A stretch of DNA of 64,000 nt from Megascapheus bottae (GCA_024803745.1 JANJXV010000193.1:1488001-1552000); one strand, 5' to 3'. Counted from the first letter of the stretch, positions 23,735-35,765 are shown. Numbers and translations: made by a program. The notes: a model not told the origin generated them from the letters alone.

Positions 23735-24260
23735 TGTGTGTTGGCACTGGGTCTTCAACTGAGTGCTTCAGCTCTATCCCTGACCTTTTCTGCTCAAGGC
23801 TAGCACTGTACCAATGCAGCCCCAAATCAACTATCTTCAATTGAGATATAAGCGATGAATATTTCAGGGTGCTTCATGAAAAACATTTTTATAAATTGAA
23901 ACTTTCAACACAGTCTTATTTTAGTATGAATGTTGAGATGGGAAGAGACAGAAAAAGTGAAATGTTTCCTGATCCCCATAGAGAAGAGACTCAGCAGAAC
24001 CACTGTGGTCTGCAGGCTTCTTTGTGAGTTTTGTTTGCTTGTTTGATTTTTGTCAATTGTGGGGCTTGAACTCTGGGCCTGGGCACTGTCCCTGAGCTCT
24101 TCAGCTCAAGGCTACTGCTTTAATCTGTGAGACACAGTGCCACTTCTGGTTTTTCTGGCAGTTAACTGGGTACTTTGGCTGGCTTTAAACTTTGATTCTC
24201 AGATCTTAGCCTCCTGAGTAGCTAAGATTATAGGTGTGAGGTACCATCACCAGGCTGCTG
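23735..24260 (-). repeat. SINEs, minus strand
   Basis: 23735-23850 is a partial copy. 24030-24260 is a fuller copy with 'gcttgaactctgggcctgggcactgtccctgagctcttcagctcaagg' and a B1-type arm 'cctgagtagctaagattataggtg'. Confidence 0.75.
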
Positions 24261-24610
24261 CTCTGTTACTATGCAGGTTCTGGATCAAGAACTTCAAGTT
24301 CTTACTTCAATTTTTTCTTCTCTTGCCTGATACTCTGCCATTTCAACGAAGCCCCAGTTCCTGGTCTTTGTTGGTTAATGAGAGATATTATGATTTTCTA
24401 ATATTCAGAGCAATGATTATAAAACCCAGCATTTTACTTACTTGAATAAATTAAGATACAGGACCTAGTGAGATGGAAAACAAAATTTTTTTTCAAGTTG
24501 CTATCCTGTTCTAATGCATAAGTCTGGCTATTTTGCTTACACACAAATATGTATTTTACCAATTTCTACTCTATTTTTGCTTAGCTTACATCCACCACTG
24601 CCATTTCATA
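24261..24610. other. Degenerate SINE-like and AT-rich sequence
   Basis: 24270-24380 has faint SINE wording. No gene is seen. Confidence 0.4.
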
Positions 24611-24614
24611 GATT

Positions 24615-25150
24615 TTGTTGTTGTTGTTTGCGGTGCTTGAACTCTGTGCCTGGGCTGTTCCTCAGATCTTCAGTTCAATGCCAGTGCTCTACTACTTTTG
24701 ATTTGGCCAGTCCTGGCCTTGAACTCAGGGACTGAGCACTGTCCTTATATTTTCTCAAGGCTAGGGCTCTACCACTTCAGCCTCAGCACCACTTCCAGCA
24801 TTTTTCTATGTATGTGATATTGAGGAATTGAACCCAGGTCTTCGTGCATGCTAGGCAAGCACTCTACCACTAGGCCAAACTCCCAGCCCAAAATTATTCA
24901 TCATTACTATTAGCTATCTTCTTTTTTTATTATTGATTCGTCATGGTGCTTGGACTTTGGGCCTGGACTGTCCCTGACCTCTTCAGCTCAAGGCTAGCGC
25001 TCTTCCTCTACAGCTCCATTTTTGGTTTCTGGTGGTTAATTGGTGATGTAAGTCTCACAAACATATGTGTCCAGGCTGGCTTTGGGCTTTGAACCAAGAT
25101 CCTCCAATCTCAGTCCCCATAGTAGGTAGAATTACACGCTTCAGCCAGCA
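24615..25150 (-). repeat. SINE cluster, minus strand
   Basis: Three head-to-tail or nested copies: about 24620-24700, 24705-24895 (complete, with 'catgctaggcaagcactctaccactaggc') and 24930-25150. Confidence 0.8.
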
Positions 25151-25154
25151 GTGC

Positions 25155-25234
25155 CTGACTGTTTGATGTCTCTGTCTCTGTCTCTCTGTCTGTCTGTCTC
25201 TGTCTGTCTGCCTGTCTGTCTCTCTGTCTCTCTG

Positions 25235-25265
<31 letters not shown>

Positions 25266-25276
25266 GTCTCTCTCTG

Positions 25277-25345
<69 letters not shown>
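25155..25345. repeat. (CTGT/CT)n microsatellite
   Basis: Mixed CTGTCT and pure CT runs, immediately upstream (plus strand) of a minus-strand SINE at 25345. It therefore occupies the position of that SINE's 3' tail. Confidence 0.95.
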
Positions 25346-25965
25346 TTTGGTTGTAAGACTTTAATTGTGCACCTGGGCAGTGTCCCTGGGCTCTTCAGCT
25401 CAAGGCTACAACCTTAAACACCTTGAGCCACAGTGTCACTTCTGGTTTTCTGGTGCTTAAGTGGAAGAAACAGTTTCATGCACTTTAGTGTCTGGCCTGG
25501 CTTTGAACTGTGATCCTCAGAACCCAACCTTCTGAGATCATTTCCAGCTTTTTTTTGGTGTAAGTGGTACAGAGTAATTGAACACAGGGCTTTGTGCATA
25601 CTAGGCAAGCAAACTACCACTAGTGTGCACTCCAGCCTTAGATAAGGGCTTTCTTTTTCTTTTTCTTTTTTTCACTCATGGGGCTTGAAGTCAAGAGCTC
25701 TACCACTTGAGGCACATTGTCATTTTGAATTTTCTGGATTATTTGGAAATAAGATTCTCACAGATTTTTATGCCTGGGCCGTCTTTGAACCTCGATCCTC
25801 CAGGGTAGCTAGGATTACCAGGGTGAGCCACCAGTCACGGGCATTAAATTATTATTTTTTGCATGTCCTATGGCTTCAACTCATGGCCAGAGCACTATCC
25901 TAGGGCTTGCTCAAGGATAGCACTTTACTTCAGCCAGCCAACTCCCGGTCCAAATAGGCCACTCT
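25346..25965 (-). repeat. SINE cluster, minus strand
   Basis: Copies at about 25346-25545, 25546-25645, 25660-25845 and 25860-25955. They carry the 'cttcagctcaaggctac', 'cttgagccacagtgtcacttctgg' and 'ggattaccagggtgagccacc' signatures. Confidence 0.75.
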
Positions 25966-26094
25966 TGAAGCTAGAATTACAGAGATCTGCCATAATACTG
26001 GCATGTTGTTATCTAAGTATATAATTTTTCTTCTATTTTTGATGGCTTTTCCTTAGTGTACATATTTCCTACATATTTTATGGAAAACTTCCTT

Positions 26095-26310
26095 CCCACT
26101 GGGGCCATAAGTTAAGCCTAGTGGAAGCGTTCTTGCCGAGCATGAATGAAGACCCAAGTTCAATTCCTCAGCACAACATTGATAAAAAAAGATAAAAGTG
26201 GTGCTGTGGCACATGTGATAGAACTTGCGCCTTAAGAATAAACAAAAACAAAAACAAGGATCGTGCTCAGGTCCTGAGTCTAAGCCCAGTACTGGCAAAA
26301 AAAAATTCTG
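26095..26310 (+). repeat. SINE (tRNA/ID-like), plus strand
   Basis: Head 'agcctagtggaagcgttc', B-box-like 'aagttcaattcctc', ID-like arm, and tail 'ctggcaaaaaaaaa'. Confidence 0.8.
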
Positions 26311-26324
26311 CCCAAAGTAGACAT

Positions 26325-26475
26325 TTAAACTTATTGTACTTTTCAAAAAATTTGTTGTTCAAGGTGATATACAAAGAGATTGCTGTTACATATGTAATGA
26401 GTACATTTCTTGTAAACACTGTTACCCCCTCCCCCATTTTCTCTTTCCTTTCCCCCCAAGTCATAAATTTCATTT
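26325..26475. repeat. Unclassified interspersed repeat, copy 2
   Basis: Same repeat and orientation as 19740-19990: 'gttacatatgtaatgagtacatttctt', then 'ccccctcccccattttctc'. Confidence 0.45.
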
Positions 26476-26775
26476 ACAACAAATATATATGTATTTTCAT
26501 TCCTGAAAAAAACAGTTTAAAATGTGTTCAAATAAATGATGTAGGTTGATATATTTATCAAAATGGATTACTTGAACTCTAAAATAAACATTCTAAGTAA
26601 TTTTTCTCATAAAATTGTAGTAATGCTATAAAACTAATATAAAAGGAATTTTAGTTATTAATTTCTTATGTTTTACCTTTAACATTATTACACTAAGCAT
26701 ACTGTTTATGGTATTAATACAGACAGCATGAAATATGATTATGTAAAAAAATTAAATGATTAAAAATAGTAAGGT
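26476..26775. other. AT-rich, nothing recognised
   Basis: No gene, SINE or L1 signature seen. Confidence 0.5.
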
Positions 26776-27075
26776 TGGGGGCCAGTAGTTTGGCTTGGTG
26801 GCACACACCCTGGACTGGCAAAAAAGAAGTAGGGTTAGATAAATCAGATTTATTTCCAAATGTGTGGAAAATGGTATGATTTCTTGTTTGGCTAGTCCTG
26901 CGGCTTGAACTGAGGGACCAGGAACTGTCCTTGGCCACATTTGTTCAAGGGTGGCACTCTTACACCTGAGCAACAGTGCCCCATCTGCTTTTTCTGTGTA
27001 TGCAGTGTCGAGGAATTGAATCAAGGTCTTCTTGTATAGAAGGCGAGCACTCTACAACTAGGCAACATTAAAAGC
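26776..27075. repeat. SINE scraps, both strands
   Basis: A very short plus-strand piece (26780-26830, ending 'ctggactggcaaaaaag') and a minus-strand copy (26890-27075). Confidence 0.65.
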
Positions 27076-27189
27076 CAAAGTAGATTTTTGATGCTATTGT
27101 GGAGTTTTAATTTTCTTAAATATTTGTACAAAGCACAATGGATATATAAACAGACTTGAACTCACAGAACAGAGTCCCACATAATATTA

Positions 27190-30100
27190 CAGTTACTCTG
27201 GCACTTCTCCCGATTGACAAAACACATTTCCAGGCATCTGCTCTGTCCTTAAGCTTTGGTAGCTGACTTGTCTTTCCATGGAGGCCTGGCCTGGATTCCT
27301 GGTGATTCCATGCATTTCATAGTTCCCTGTATATCCAGTAAGGTTGTCTTCTATGGGACCAGACCTGTCTGGTTTTTGGCCCACCCAGGACCTATGTGTC
27401 TGAGGTCTCACATTATAAGTGGAAAATAAAACACAGTATAATAAGCACTGAAGAACTGCACACCATAATATTAACAATGAGAGTTTAATAGTTAGCAAAG
27501 TAAATACAATGAATACTTGACAAGAATCATGAGAGCAAGATAAAGAGACGTCTTTTTAGGAAGGGGACAGGGAAGCTCTAAATCCAGACTGGCCTCCAAG
27601 TTGCCTTCAGACAGTAATTCTACTTCCGAGTCCTCAGAAGGGTCTCCTTCCTCATGAGAAACAGAATGTCCTTCCTGAGTTAAGAGGGGGATGGATTCTG
27701 GTTTGTCGAATGGAGATTGAGTCTCTTTTAGTGAGATGGATGGGTCTGGATATTCTGTGAGGATGGATTCATTTTCCTCCAATGAATCCAGTATTGAGAG
27801 TACACTTGCTGTTTCCCATGGGGACATTTTCCATGAGCCCAGCGTGTGCCCCTTCAGCTTGCACAATAAGTGGAGTGTTACTCTGACTCAGATGGACTGA
27901 CTCTGGGTGGAGTGTGAAAGGAAACGGAAGGAAATCTGGCTGCTCTTTTTCTTCCTCCATAGTATCTGCAGGTTCAACTGTGTCACACATGGGGTTCAGA
28001 GCAAAAGATATATCCATAGGACTCTAAACCTGTTTGGTAATTTCTACAGAAGGCCCATGCTTTCTGGAGTGCATCAGTCACCAGCTCCATTGGTGGGTTT
28101 TTCATCTGGAGTTCAGGATAAGCTCTTACACGATGACCCAAACCTAAGAATAGAAATAGGTACAGAGTGGACAGAGTGGACTCTGCAAGTTGAAGTGTCA
28201 CTCAACTTCCATGAGGATCTAATGGAGGAACCTGTAGAACTGGAGTTTGGACTTAACACTGAGGAGGTGTAGGGTCTTTCTAATGAGTGCTTATTCCCGA
28301 GTCCTTTCAGAGGACAGACATTACCTGGCTGACACCACCCATAAAGGGCATTTTGCCAAGCTCTGTAGAAGTAAGGGCCAACCAATATCTAGACCACATG
28401 GGCTTCCTACTCACAGGTTCTGAGGCACCCACACCAGGACTTCTACTTTTTCTTGGTCTTACTGGTCGCATATTCCTCCAGCTGGTCAAAAAGTTTGTGT
28501 TTAGAAGAGCAGGTCCAAAGCCGACATGTGGAGCCTCATGTAGAGCTTGAGTTGTGTCAGGGTGTGGCAGTTCTTGAACTCGTAGAAATCACTCGGGTAG
28601 AAGTCCATTCACATCGTATAGATGGAACACATGATGCTGTGGGCACATTCGGTACAAGGAAAGTGAGAGCCTTCTCTCTCCATCCTGAGCCTTTTACCAA
28701 AGCCCCTTTCTTGCAGGATTCTAATGCTGTGGCTGTCCTGCAGAGATGTGCACTTATGTGCTGGGAGGGGGGTAAGAGACACTCGAGAACAGGATGACTT
28801 TTACACCCCACTTCCAGAAGCTTCTGAGAGAGGCCTCTATGCATCTGTCCAAAGTAAACGCACCTTAAATTAACTAAGTAAATGCTCTAAATAAATCAAT
28901 AAGTGAATGCTCTAAATAAAGAACTAAATGCTCATTCCTCTAATCTTAGCCACCCAGCAGGCTGAGCTCTGAAGATCACAGTGGAAAGCCAGTCTAGTCA
29001 GTAAAAGTCTAAAGGCACTTGTCTTCAATTAGGCAGCAAAAAGCCAGAACTTGACCTATGACTCAAATGGTACAGTGCTAATTTTTGAACACCAAAGGGA
29101 TGGCATTTAGACCTGGGTTCAGGTTCAAGTGGCAGCACTGGACCACACACCAAAATGTAAATTCTTTCAGGTTCTAACAGGCAAAGCTATCACAATCCCT
29201 CCCTGATGGCTCAAAAGTGATTCAGCCCCCAGCTTTTCCTCTGACTCCAGTATTTCACAGGCCTCCGCCATTAGTACTGACACCTCATTTCTTACTGGGA
29301 AATGGGATTTCCTAGGATGTCACCTAGGTGAGGGCTGCAGTTGGGAGCCACTTACTCATGCCTGAAATCCAACTTCTCAGTAAGCACACTGTTGAGACTC
29401 CAGTAGCTTGTGAGGGAAATGAAATGGCATGGTGTCCCAGTCATAATGAAGTAGTTTGTGCACTTGTATCATGCTTAGCTCCCCTGTGAACACCCCAGTG
29501 AACCAAACAGGCTCAGAGAGGATCCAAGTATTCCAAGGCTTGGCCAGGAGGGGTGAGCAAACCTGGGTTTGGGTGGGAACACTCACTTTTTCAAGAGAAT
29601 TTCCAGCAACTACTACATTGTCCTCCACTATTTGAAATTGTGCAGTAACTTTCCCACGTAAAAGAGATCACCTCTCTGGTAGGCAGCGATCAGCTTTGTC
29701 AGCAGCATCTCCAACAGGCCTTCCTCCAGGATCCATACGTTACAAGGCTCATTCAGAGTCTGAGCTGACTTACCATCACACTGTATTGGCAAAACAGTGG
29801 ATATTTCAAACGTAGGAATGGGACCACACTTCACACTGAGAAATTGGTATAGAGTAGATTGGAAATGACACACTCTAATCTCAGTATAGTCACTTGAAAG
29901 CACACAAGAAGGTTGTAGTTTGTGGGCAGGATGATGGGTTCAAATAGGTTTCCTCTCAATATACCTCATCTGAGTTGCCCTGGAGTTTCCTGGCTTTCTT
30001 CCTAGAGAAATGCCTGATATACTGGAATTTTGTCTTGGCCCTGATCCAGCATCTACTTCTTCAAGTGAGACATCCATATCTGTCATGCCTGCGATCCGAG

Positions 30101-30390
30101 CCTCCTGACCTTTGGCAACAGCACAGCAACATCTTTCTTCCTCCTGAGCCACAGGCCAAGGGAGCTGACTTGAGCTGGTTGTCACATACAGTGGCTTGGT
30201 TACCAGGGTTCCATATTCTGTTCCATTGTGAGGGAGGTAGGGTCACATTTCAAGGCCCAATCACCAAAGCTCCTTGCTCACAGAAGACCTCCCCAAACAC
30301 ATACTGGAGGCTGAATCTCCCTTCCCACCTCACATATGGATGTAGTAAACAGCACACCTTTTTGTTCAAATCCCAAGTCATTAACTAGGA
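27190..30390 (-). pseudogene. Degenerate unidentified gene remnant, minus strand
   Basis: I do not recognise the family. On the minus strand, protein-like frames follow one another with many frameshifts: about 30370-29940 (NGTEYGTLVTKP, AQEEERCCCAVAKGQE), 29903-29628 (91 open codons, ILEEGLLEMLLTKL and LFYVGKLLH), 28844-28300 (mixed frames; CPQHHVFHLYDVNGLLPE, KLFDQLEEYA), 28201-27983, 28017-27769, and 27866-27492 (Ser/Glu-rich acidic, then a hydrophobic run). A further hydrophobic stretch at 27498-27400 could be a transmembrane segment near a C-terminus. A SINE (28930-29160) interrupts it. Its 5'-most part lies in the inverted, L1-free copy of array block A. It could be a processed or an unprocessed pseudogene; a possible donor (ATGAG|GTATAT near 29963) favours unprocessed. 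Confidence 0.5.
28930..29160 (+). repeat. SINE inside the gene remnant, plus strand
   Basis: B1-type arm 'taatcttagccacccagcaggctgagctctgaagatc', then a degenerate ID-like arm. Confidence 0.7.
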
Positions 30391-30529
30391 GTAAGTGCTA
30401 GCCTGGTCTCAGGCTCAAGGAGCCTTTCTTAGGTAAGATCCAAACTTAACTGTCACTATTCCCCTTAGCCTTCACAAGACATTTTGCTTCACAGTGCCTT
30501 CTCAGCTTGCATTTTGCCTCTTGCACATT

Positions 30530-30715
30530 TTTTTTGCTAGTCCTGGGACTTGACCTCAGAGCCTGACCATTGTTCTTAGGCTTTCTTTAGGCTATAGCTG
30601 TCCCACCAAGCCACAGCACCACTTCCAGAGTTTTCTATGTATATGGTACTGCAGAATCAAACCGGACTCTTTTTGTGTGGTAGCCAAGCACTCTACAAAT
30701 AGATGAAAGACCCAG
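30530..30715 (-). repeat. SINE, minus strand (counterpart of the plus-strand block A SINE)
   Basis: Reverse complement of 123-335: 'cctgggacttgacctcagagcctg', 'caagccacagcaccacttcc'. Confidence 0.8.
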
Positions 30716-30949
30716 GCCATCTTGCACATATTTTTCACTTCAATCTACTAGGACGTTGTTAGGTTTCTGTATCCTAATCTATTTTTCTTCCTGATGAATA
30801 TCTGTGCTGTCATCTTTAAAAATGCAAGTGGGAAAATCACAGAAGCATTGGTGACATAAAAAAGTCTTACAGACATAGATAAGTGTTCATTCTTTGTAGG
30901 AGAAAGGATATTTTGATATGATGATGATGACTATTTATAAATACTTAAT

Positions 30950-31150
30950 CGGGGTTTAGACTTTGGCCCAGTGGTAGAGTGCTTGCCTAGCATCCATGAA
31001 GATCTAGGTTTGAGTCCTTAATATCACACAGATATAAAAATCCATATGGCAATGTGGCTCAAGTGGCAGAGGGCTAGACTTGGGAAAAGCCAAGAGCAGT
31101 GCTCAGGCCCTGAGTTCAAGCCCCAGAAAAAACAAAAGAAAAGAAAAGAA
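30950..31150 (+). repeat. SINE, plus strand (counterpart of the minus-strand block A SINE)
   Basis: Head 'tggcccagtggtagagtgcttgcctagcatccatgaag'. It ends in an AAAAG-rich tail at 31128-31155. Confidence 0.82.
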
Positions 31151-31269
31151 AAGAAATGTGCTTTTTACAAGTTATTCACTCACAGCATTTGCCTCTGAAT
31201 TCTTCGCTTCTGCATCTTGTGACTTATCCCTTTTCCCTCAATGTAGACAAGAAAAACAGATTTTATTAC

Positions 31270-32190
31270 TTCCTATCCTGTTGTCCAATCTTTGGATATT
31301 AATTCAAAATGCAATATTGCCTGAGATAATGTGTGTGTATCTGCCAATGTGTGCATGCACACATGTGTACAGGGTTTAGGGCTTACTCATAGGGCCTGTG
31401 TGATAACCCTCAGCATCTTTTCCTCAAAGGTATTGGTCTTTCACTTGTAGCTTATTATAGCTAATTGGAGTTGAGAGATTCACTCAATTTCTTGCCCTGT
31501 GCATTGGAACCCAGTGCTGGGTTCTCATATTGTTAATTGTAGCTATAGAGAAGCCTGAGGTCTGGGGATCCTCGTTAGAATCCAGCCCCTGAAAGAAAGT
31601 CACTGATAGAAATCTTTATCTTCAGTTAAGCACGAATAAATAAGGCAAAAGTGGAACTGTGGCTCAGTTCCTCTTGTAGCAGCCATGAGAAAATTAGTAA
31701 TTGGCAGCACCTGGTCCCTGAGAGAAATCCTTAGCACTGGTTCAAAAAAAAGAAAGAAAATAATGAAAAAAATTAAAACTTGCTGAGGAATCCATAAGGA
31801 TAAACGTGCCTGTGAATAATCTTGTCATTTCAGATTCCCTCAAGAGCTTATGTCTCTCTATATTTTTTTCAAGTTTTTTTAAAGATATTTACATATTTTC
31901 TATCTTTCTTAAACAGAGATAGCCATCCACAAAGCACAAACACAAACTCTCACACAGTATACCACCCACCCATAAGTGTATGGCTATGTATATATGTATA
32001 GTCATATGTATTGATCTGTCTCTCTATACTAATATATTAATGCATAAACATATGTATTTAGACAAACAGGAAACATACATAGATAGGTCTCAGGCATTTC
32101 CAGATTTTGTGCAAGTCTTCTGAGTGCAACTTACCATTGTATTGTTTGTCAAGATAGAGTCCCTCTAACCTTTGGCCAGCTTCTTGTCCT
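31270..32190. other. Intergenic, with one degenerate SINE
   Basis: A degenerate plus-strand SINE lies at about 31550-31755 ('gtggaactgtggctcag', A-rich tail). Elsewhere TG/CA-rich and AT-rich sequence without recognisable coding content. Confidence 0.5.
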
Positions 32191-32194
32191 TTGA

Positions 32195-32390
32195 TACTTT
32201 TTTCTGCCAGTCCTCGGTTTTGAACGCTAGGCCTGGATGCTGTCACTGAGCTTGAGCTTCTTGCATTCAGTAGTTTATTGCAGATAAGAGTCTCATGGAG
32301 TTTCTGTCCTGGGCTGGCTTTGAATTGTGATCCTCAGATCTCAAACTCCTGAGTAGCTAGGATGACAGTCTTGAGCTACCAGTACCTGGT
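32195..32390 (-). repeat. SINE with B1-type arm, minus strand
   Basis: 'ccagtcctcggttttgaacgctaggcctgg', then 'ctcctgagtagctaggatgacag'. Confidence 0.75.
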
Positions 32391-33586
32391 TCCTTTGCCT
32401 CTTTTACCCTTTTTTTGGCCCCACCACAGCCATGGTATCTACCTTCCTATGTTCTCTCCACCTTCCCCCAGACAGGGGTCTGACAGATGCTTTCCACCCA
32501 CTTATTCATGTTCTCCTCTGTATTGGCTGACAGCTAAGACATGCACTCACTTGTCTGGATGCCAAACACAAAGCCATGTGATTGTTTCTCAGTCTGGAAC
32601 ATCCTATCAGATTTATAGCACCACAGAGGGTCAGGTTGATGCTCCTCCAGGGCTTCTTAAATTGTTCTCATATTAATCCACAACACGTTTGTCATCACTT
32701 GTCCAGCTAATTCATGGACTAAAGCAGCATTCCCTACAAACTTAGATCCCAATACCATGAGGACACTCAAGAGTGCATTAGGAGTGTGACCTGCAGGTGG
32801 ATGTGAGCCTGTCTAAGTTGGAGGGGATTTCTCCACCACAGGAAATGGAATACAAATTTAGAATCTGCTTTCATGAGGTGACAATCTCTGGCAGATGTTC
32901 TTATCAAATGTGGCACTGCCTACTTCCAGCTTAACAAATGGGTTGATGACCCAGCATAACAGAGAATGTATTCACCCCGGCCCAACACATAGGCTGGGAC
33001 CCTGAACTTTCAGGTAGCATTTGGCTTTGAAGGTCATGAGATCTTAGTCTATAAATGATGAGCCCCCTCCCGTGAGGCATAGCAAACGGAGCCAAAGTGC
33101 AATCCAGTTAAGCACCAGATCAAGCTTCCCTTCTACAGTAGGGTATGGTTTGAAAACTGTGCATAGCTTCTGTTTGAAGCCAGTCCAGAAAGGAAAGTCC
33201 ATGAAACTCTCATTTCCAGTTAACTGCCAAGAAAAAGCCAAAGATAGAGATGAAACTCAAGAGAGCTAGAGAGCCATCTGAAAAGAATGGTTACACCCTG
33301 CAACATCCTCATTATCTGATCTTGAAAACATCTCTGCGTGCATCCCAGCATGCAGCCAGCATCTGGGATTTACAGTGACCCCTGTGCCCATTGGCAATCT
33401 GCACTGTCTCTGACATCTGTAATGTGAACCTCATTCTGTTGGGTTTGTGAAGCAGTGTCAACCCTGCAGAAGGAACCAACTGTGCCCTAACTCCCACTGT
33501 CCCCTGGGGCCCCTAGCATTCCCCCATGTGCACCCATCCTGTGGCTTCTGATCCTATGGAGCCCTCCTGCCCTGTCCAACACTCAC

Positions 33587-33667
33587 ATGAAGTGCATATT
33601 TCTTCTCCTGGGGCAACTTCTCCACAGAGAGTACATGACATGCCCACTCTCCAGGCACGGGGAGATC
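33587..33667 (-). other. Candidate exon, 81 bp, minus strand
   Basis: Bounded by TTTGGCAG| upstream and |GTGAGT downstream, both strong splice-site matches. The 81 bp between them are open as 27 codons in phase 0 (starts DLPVPGEW, ends KKYALH). I do not recognise the protein. Isolated splice-flanked open stretches of this size can occur by chance. Confidence 0.35.
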
Positions 33668-34179
33668 CTGCCAAAGTAGCAAATCAGTGATAAGGACATA
33701 AAGTGATGAATAGAATTTTAGATCCTGATGGTAGACAGTCTGCAAAATCCAAGCGAGAATGGAATTGGAGGGGACCAGCGATCAGGATGTGGGCATGGAG
33801 CTTCCCTGCCAAGGGGGTGGGGGAAGTCACAGGCTGGGGGATGCACAGGATGATCCATGGGCCCTGTGCAGCTACTGGGTCACCCCCTTCTGCATCTCAG
33901 CCTTTGGCTTTGAGCTCTGTGATCGTCAAGATGTGCACAGTCTGTACTCTGGCTGGCAGAAGAAAGGACCCTGGGAAGACAATTGTAGACCCTTTGTGAG
34001 TGTAGGAAGGGTTAGGCTGGACACCCAGTCCAAGAGGAGCTAAAACTGGAGTCGACGGGTGTGCAAGGAGTGGGTGTGAGGGTTGTGGGCAGTCACAGTC
34101 ATGGCAGAGGTGGCTCTGTCTGTGGGGTGAGTGCCTCCCTGCAGGCACAGAACTGGACATATCAGAGATCCACATGAAA

Positions 34180-34290
34180 AGGAAAAGCTGGAAATGGCAC
34201 TATGGTTCAAATGGTAGAGCATCAACCTTGAGCAAAAGAGCTCAGGGACAGTACCCAGGACCTGAGTTCAAGCCTCATGACTGTAAAAGA
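34180..34290 (+). repeat. Partial SINE (ID-like arm), plus strand
   Basis: 'gctggaaatggcactatggttcaaatggtagagc', then 'aggacctgagttcaagcctcatgactg'. Confidence 0.75.
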
Positions 34291-35539
34291 AAAAGAACCA
34301 GGACTATGAGATGGAACCTGGTACTCTCTTGGTCTAATCAGACACAAGAAGAGGCCGGGATTGGCTGTGGAAAAACACAGAGAACATCTTCCCCCAGCTC
34401 ATCCTGTCCTGCATGCAGGGACAGCAATGTAACTAGGGCTACGGTGAGATCATCTTCACCCCTGTGCTGCCATCTGAATTGTAGGCCTCTGTCCTGGCAT
34501 GGGGTGTCCTGATGGCTGAGCAGGTGCCCTAACCCTAGATGGAGAGCAGCCACTGACTGTGGTAGCTAAGGAGAGATCTGTTCCATAGCTATCAGGCCAC
34601 CCAGCATGGGAGCCATAACCACCCCCCACCCAGGTAGAGGCCAATGGTTCTCCAGGTGCTACTAACATTGCCCCACCCCTAGCTCTGGGTACACGTGACA
34701 TTCCCTCCACAAGGAGCAGGACTAAGTGAAGGATCAGGAAGCTGCCTATGGGCTTCAGATGATGGCCAGGCTGGCACTACAGATGGCCTCAATCTGTCAC
34801 CACCTTCCCCTGCCTCCATCATTCCTCCATCATGCCTCTCTACCTCCCACCCATTAACCTTGGAAACCAATGAACTGGGCTCTCATCATTCCTCTCATCT
34901 CTTCACCCACCTTGCCATGCGTCCATCCCTCTGTCACTTCCACCCCACACACATCCCACCACCAGCCACCCTGTAGCTTATGAGGATCCCAGAGGAAGCT
35001 CTTGGTGAAGGGCTTGTGACCACAAAACAGTTACTATCACCCGCTCCGGCCTGATCCACCACAGAATAAGAACAGCCAAGCAGGCACACACTGCAGCAGA
35101 GTTGCTCTGCTGCCACTCTGATTTCTTCATGGCCAGGACTTGGCTCTCCTCAGCCTCCCAGCTCAGTAACCAGAACATTGTGCTTTCACAGAGCCATGGC
35201 TTCCAGTCTCCATGGACACAATGACATCAAGGTGATGCCAACTTCCCCATCTCTATATACTTCTAACTATGGGATGGGAGCTGAGGTTCTCTTCTGTCAC
35301 TCCATCCGCTAAGAGGCTCATGCAGATTTCTATCCTTTGCTCATCATGGTGACTCTTTGGTTAACAAGTCACTGCTGGGCTTCCAGTTCACCACATATAG
35401 AACCCATACTCCAACACTTTTCTTAGAAGGACTGATGACTTTTAAATATTCTCTAGTTTTAAATTTCTAGTTCCTTCTCTCTTTCATTTATATATTTCCA
35501 TTCCTCACATCCTTCTCTTTTTTACCTTCCTTCTTTCAT

Positions 35540-35765
35540 TCCTGGCCTTGAACTCAAAACCTGGAGCTTTTTCTTAGCTTTTCTTCGCTCAAGGTAGCAC
35601 TCTAGCTCTTGAGCCACAGCTCTACTTCAATCTTTGTTCTTGCTCTAAACTGGGAGTATGAGTCTCATGCATTTTTCCCTTTGCTGGGTTGGTTTTAAAC
35701 CACAATACTAAGATCAGGATCCTGAATATGCCTCGGATTACAGGTATTATCTAATCAAAACAAAT
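35540..35765 (-). repeat. SINE, minus strand
   Basis: 'ttgaactcaaaacctgg' and 'ctcttgagccacagctctacttc' arms with a degenerate B1-type arm. Confidence 0.7.

Larger units (their letters stand above)
29906..31262 (-). repeat. Inverted, L1-free, diverged copy of array block A
   Basis: Reading the minus strand from 31262 to 29906 reproduces block A in order: 'aatctgtttttcttgtctac', 'cacaagatgcagaagcgaag', SINE, a GATGAT microsatellite (~30918), second SINE, 'gaacagaatatggaaccctgg', the ERCCCAVAKGQE relict, 'aactacaaccttctt'. Where the array units switch into the L1 tail, this copy continues into 'cttgtgtgctttcaagtgac', which is absent from the array. Divergence from the array is visibly higher than between array units. 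Confidence 0.88.
32391..35535. other. Low-repeat, GC-richer stretch; no complete gene
   Basis: This is the least repetitive part of the window. Only a partial plus-strand SINE (34180-34290) is seen. On the minus strand there are short exon-like pieces, the best at 33667-33587 (annotated separately). Open frames on either strand are short and lack recognisable domains. It may hold decayed exons of the gene whose remnant lies at 27.2-30.4 kb, but no link can be shown. Confidence 0.4.

Noticed and set aside
25151..25417. 88-codon Ser/Leu/Cys-rich ORF
   Set aside because: Translation of the CT/CTGT microsatellite.
33703..34043. Overlapping plus-strand ORFs of 94-98 codons
   Set aside because: Two overlapping frames in GC-richer DNA without recognisable domains, splice context or a homologous copy elsewhere in the window.
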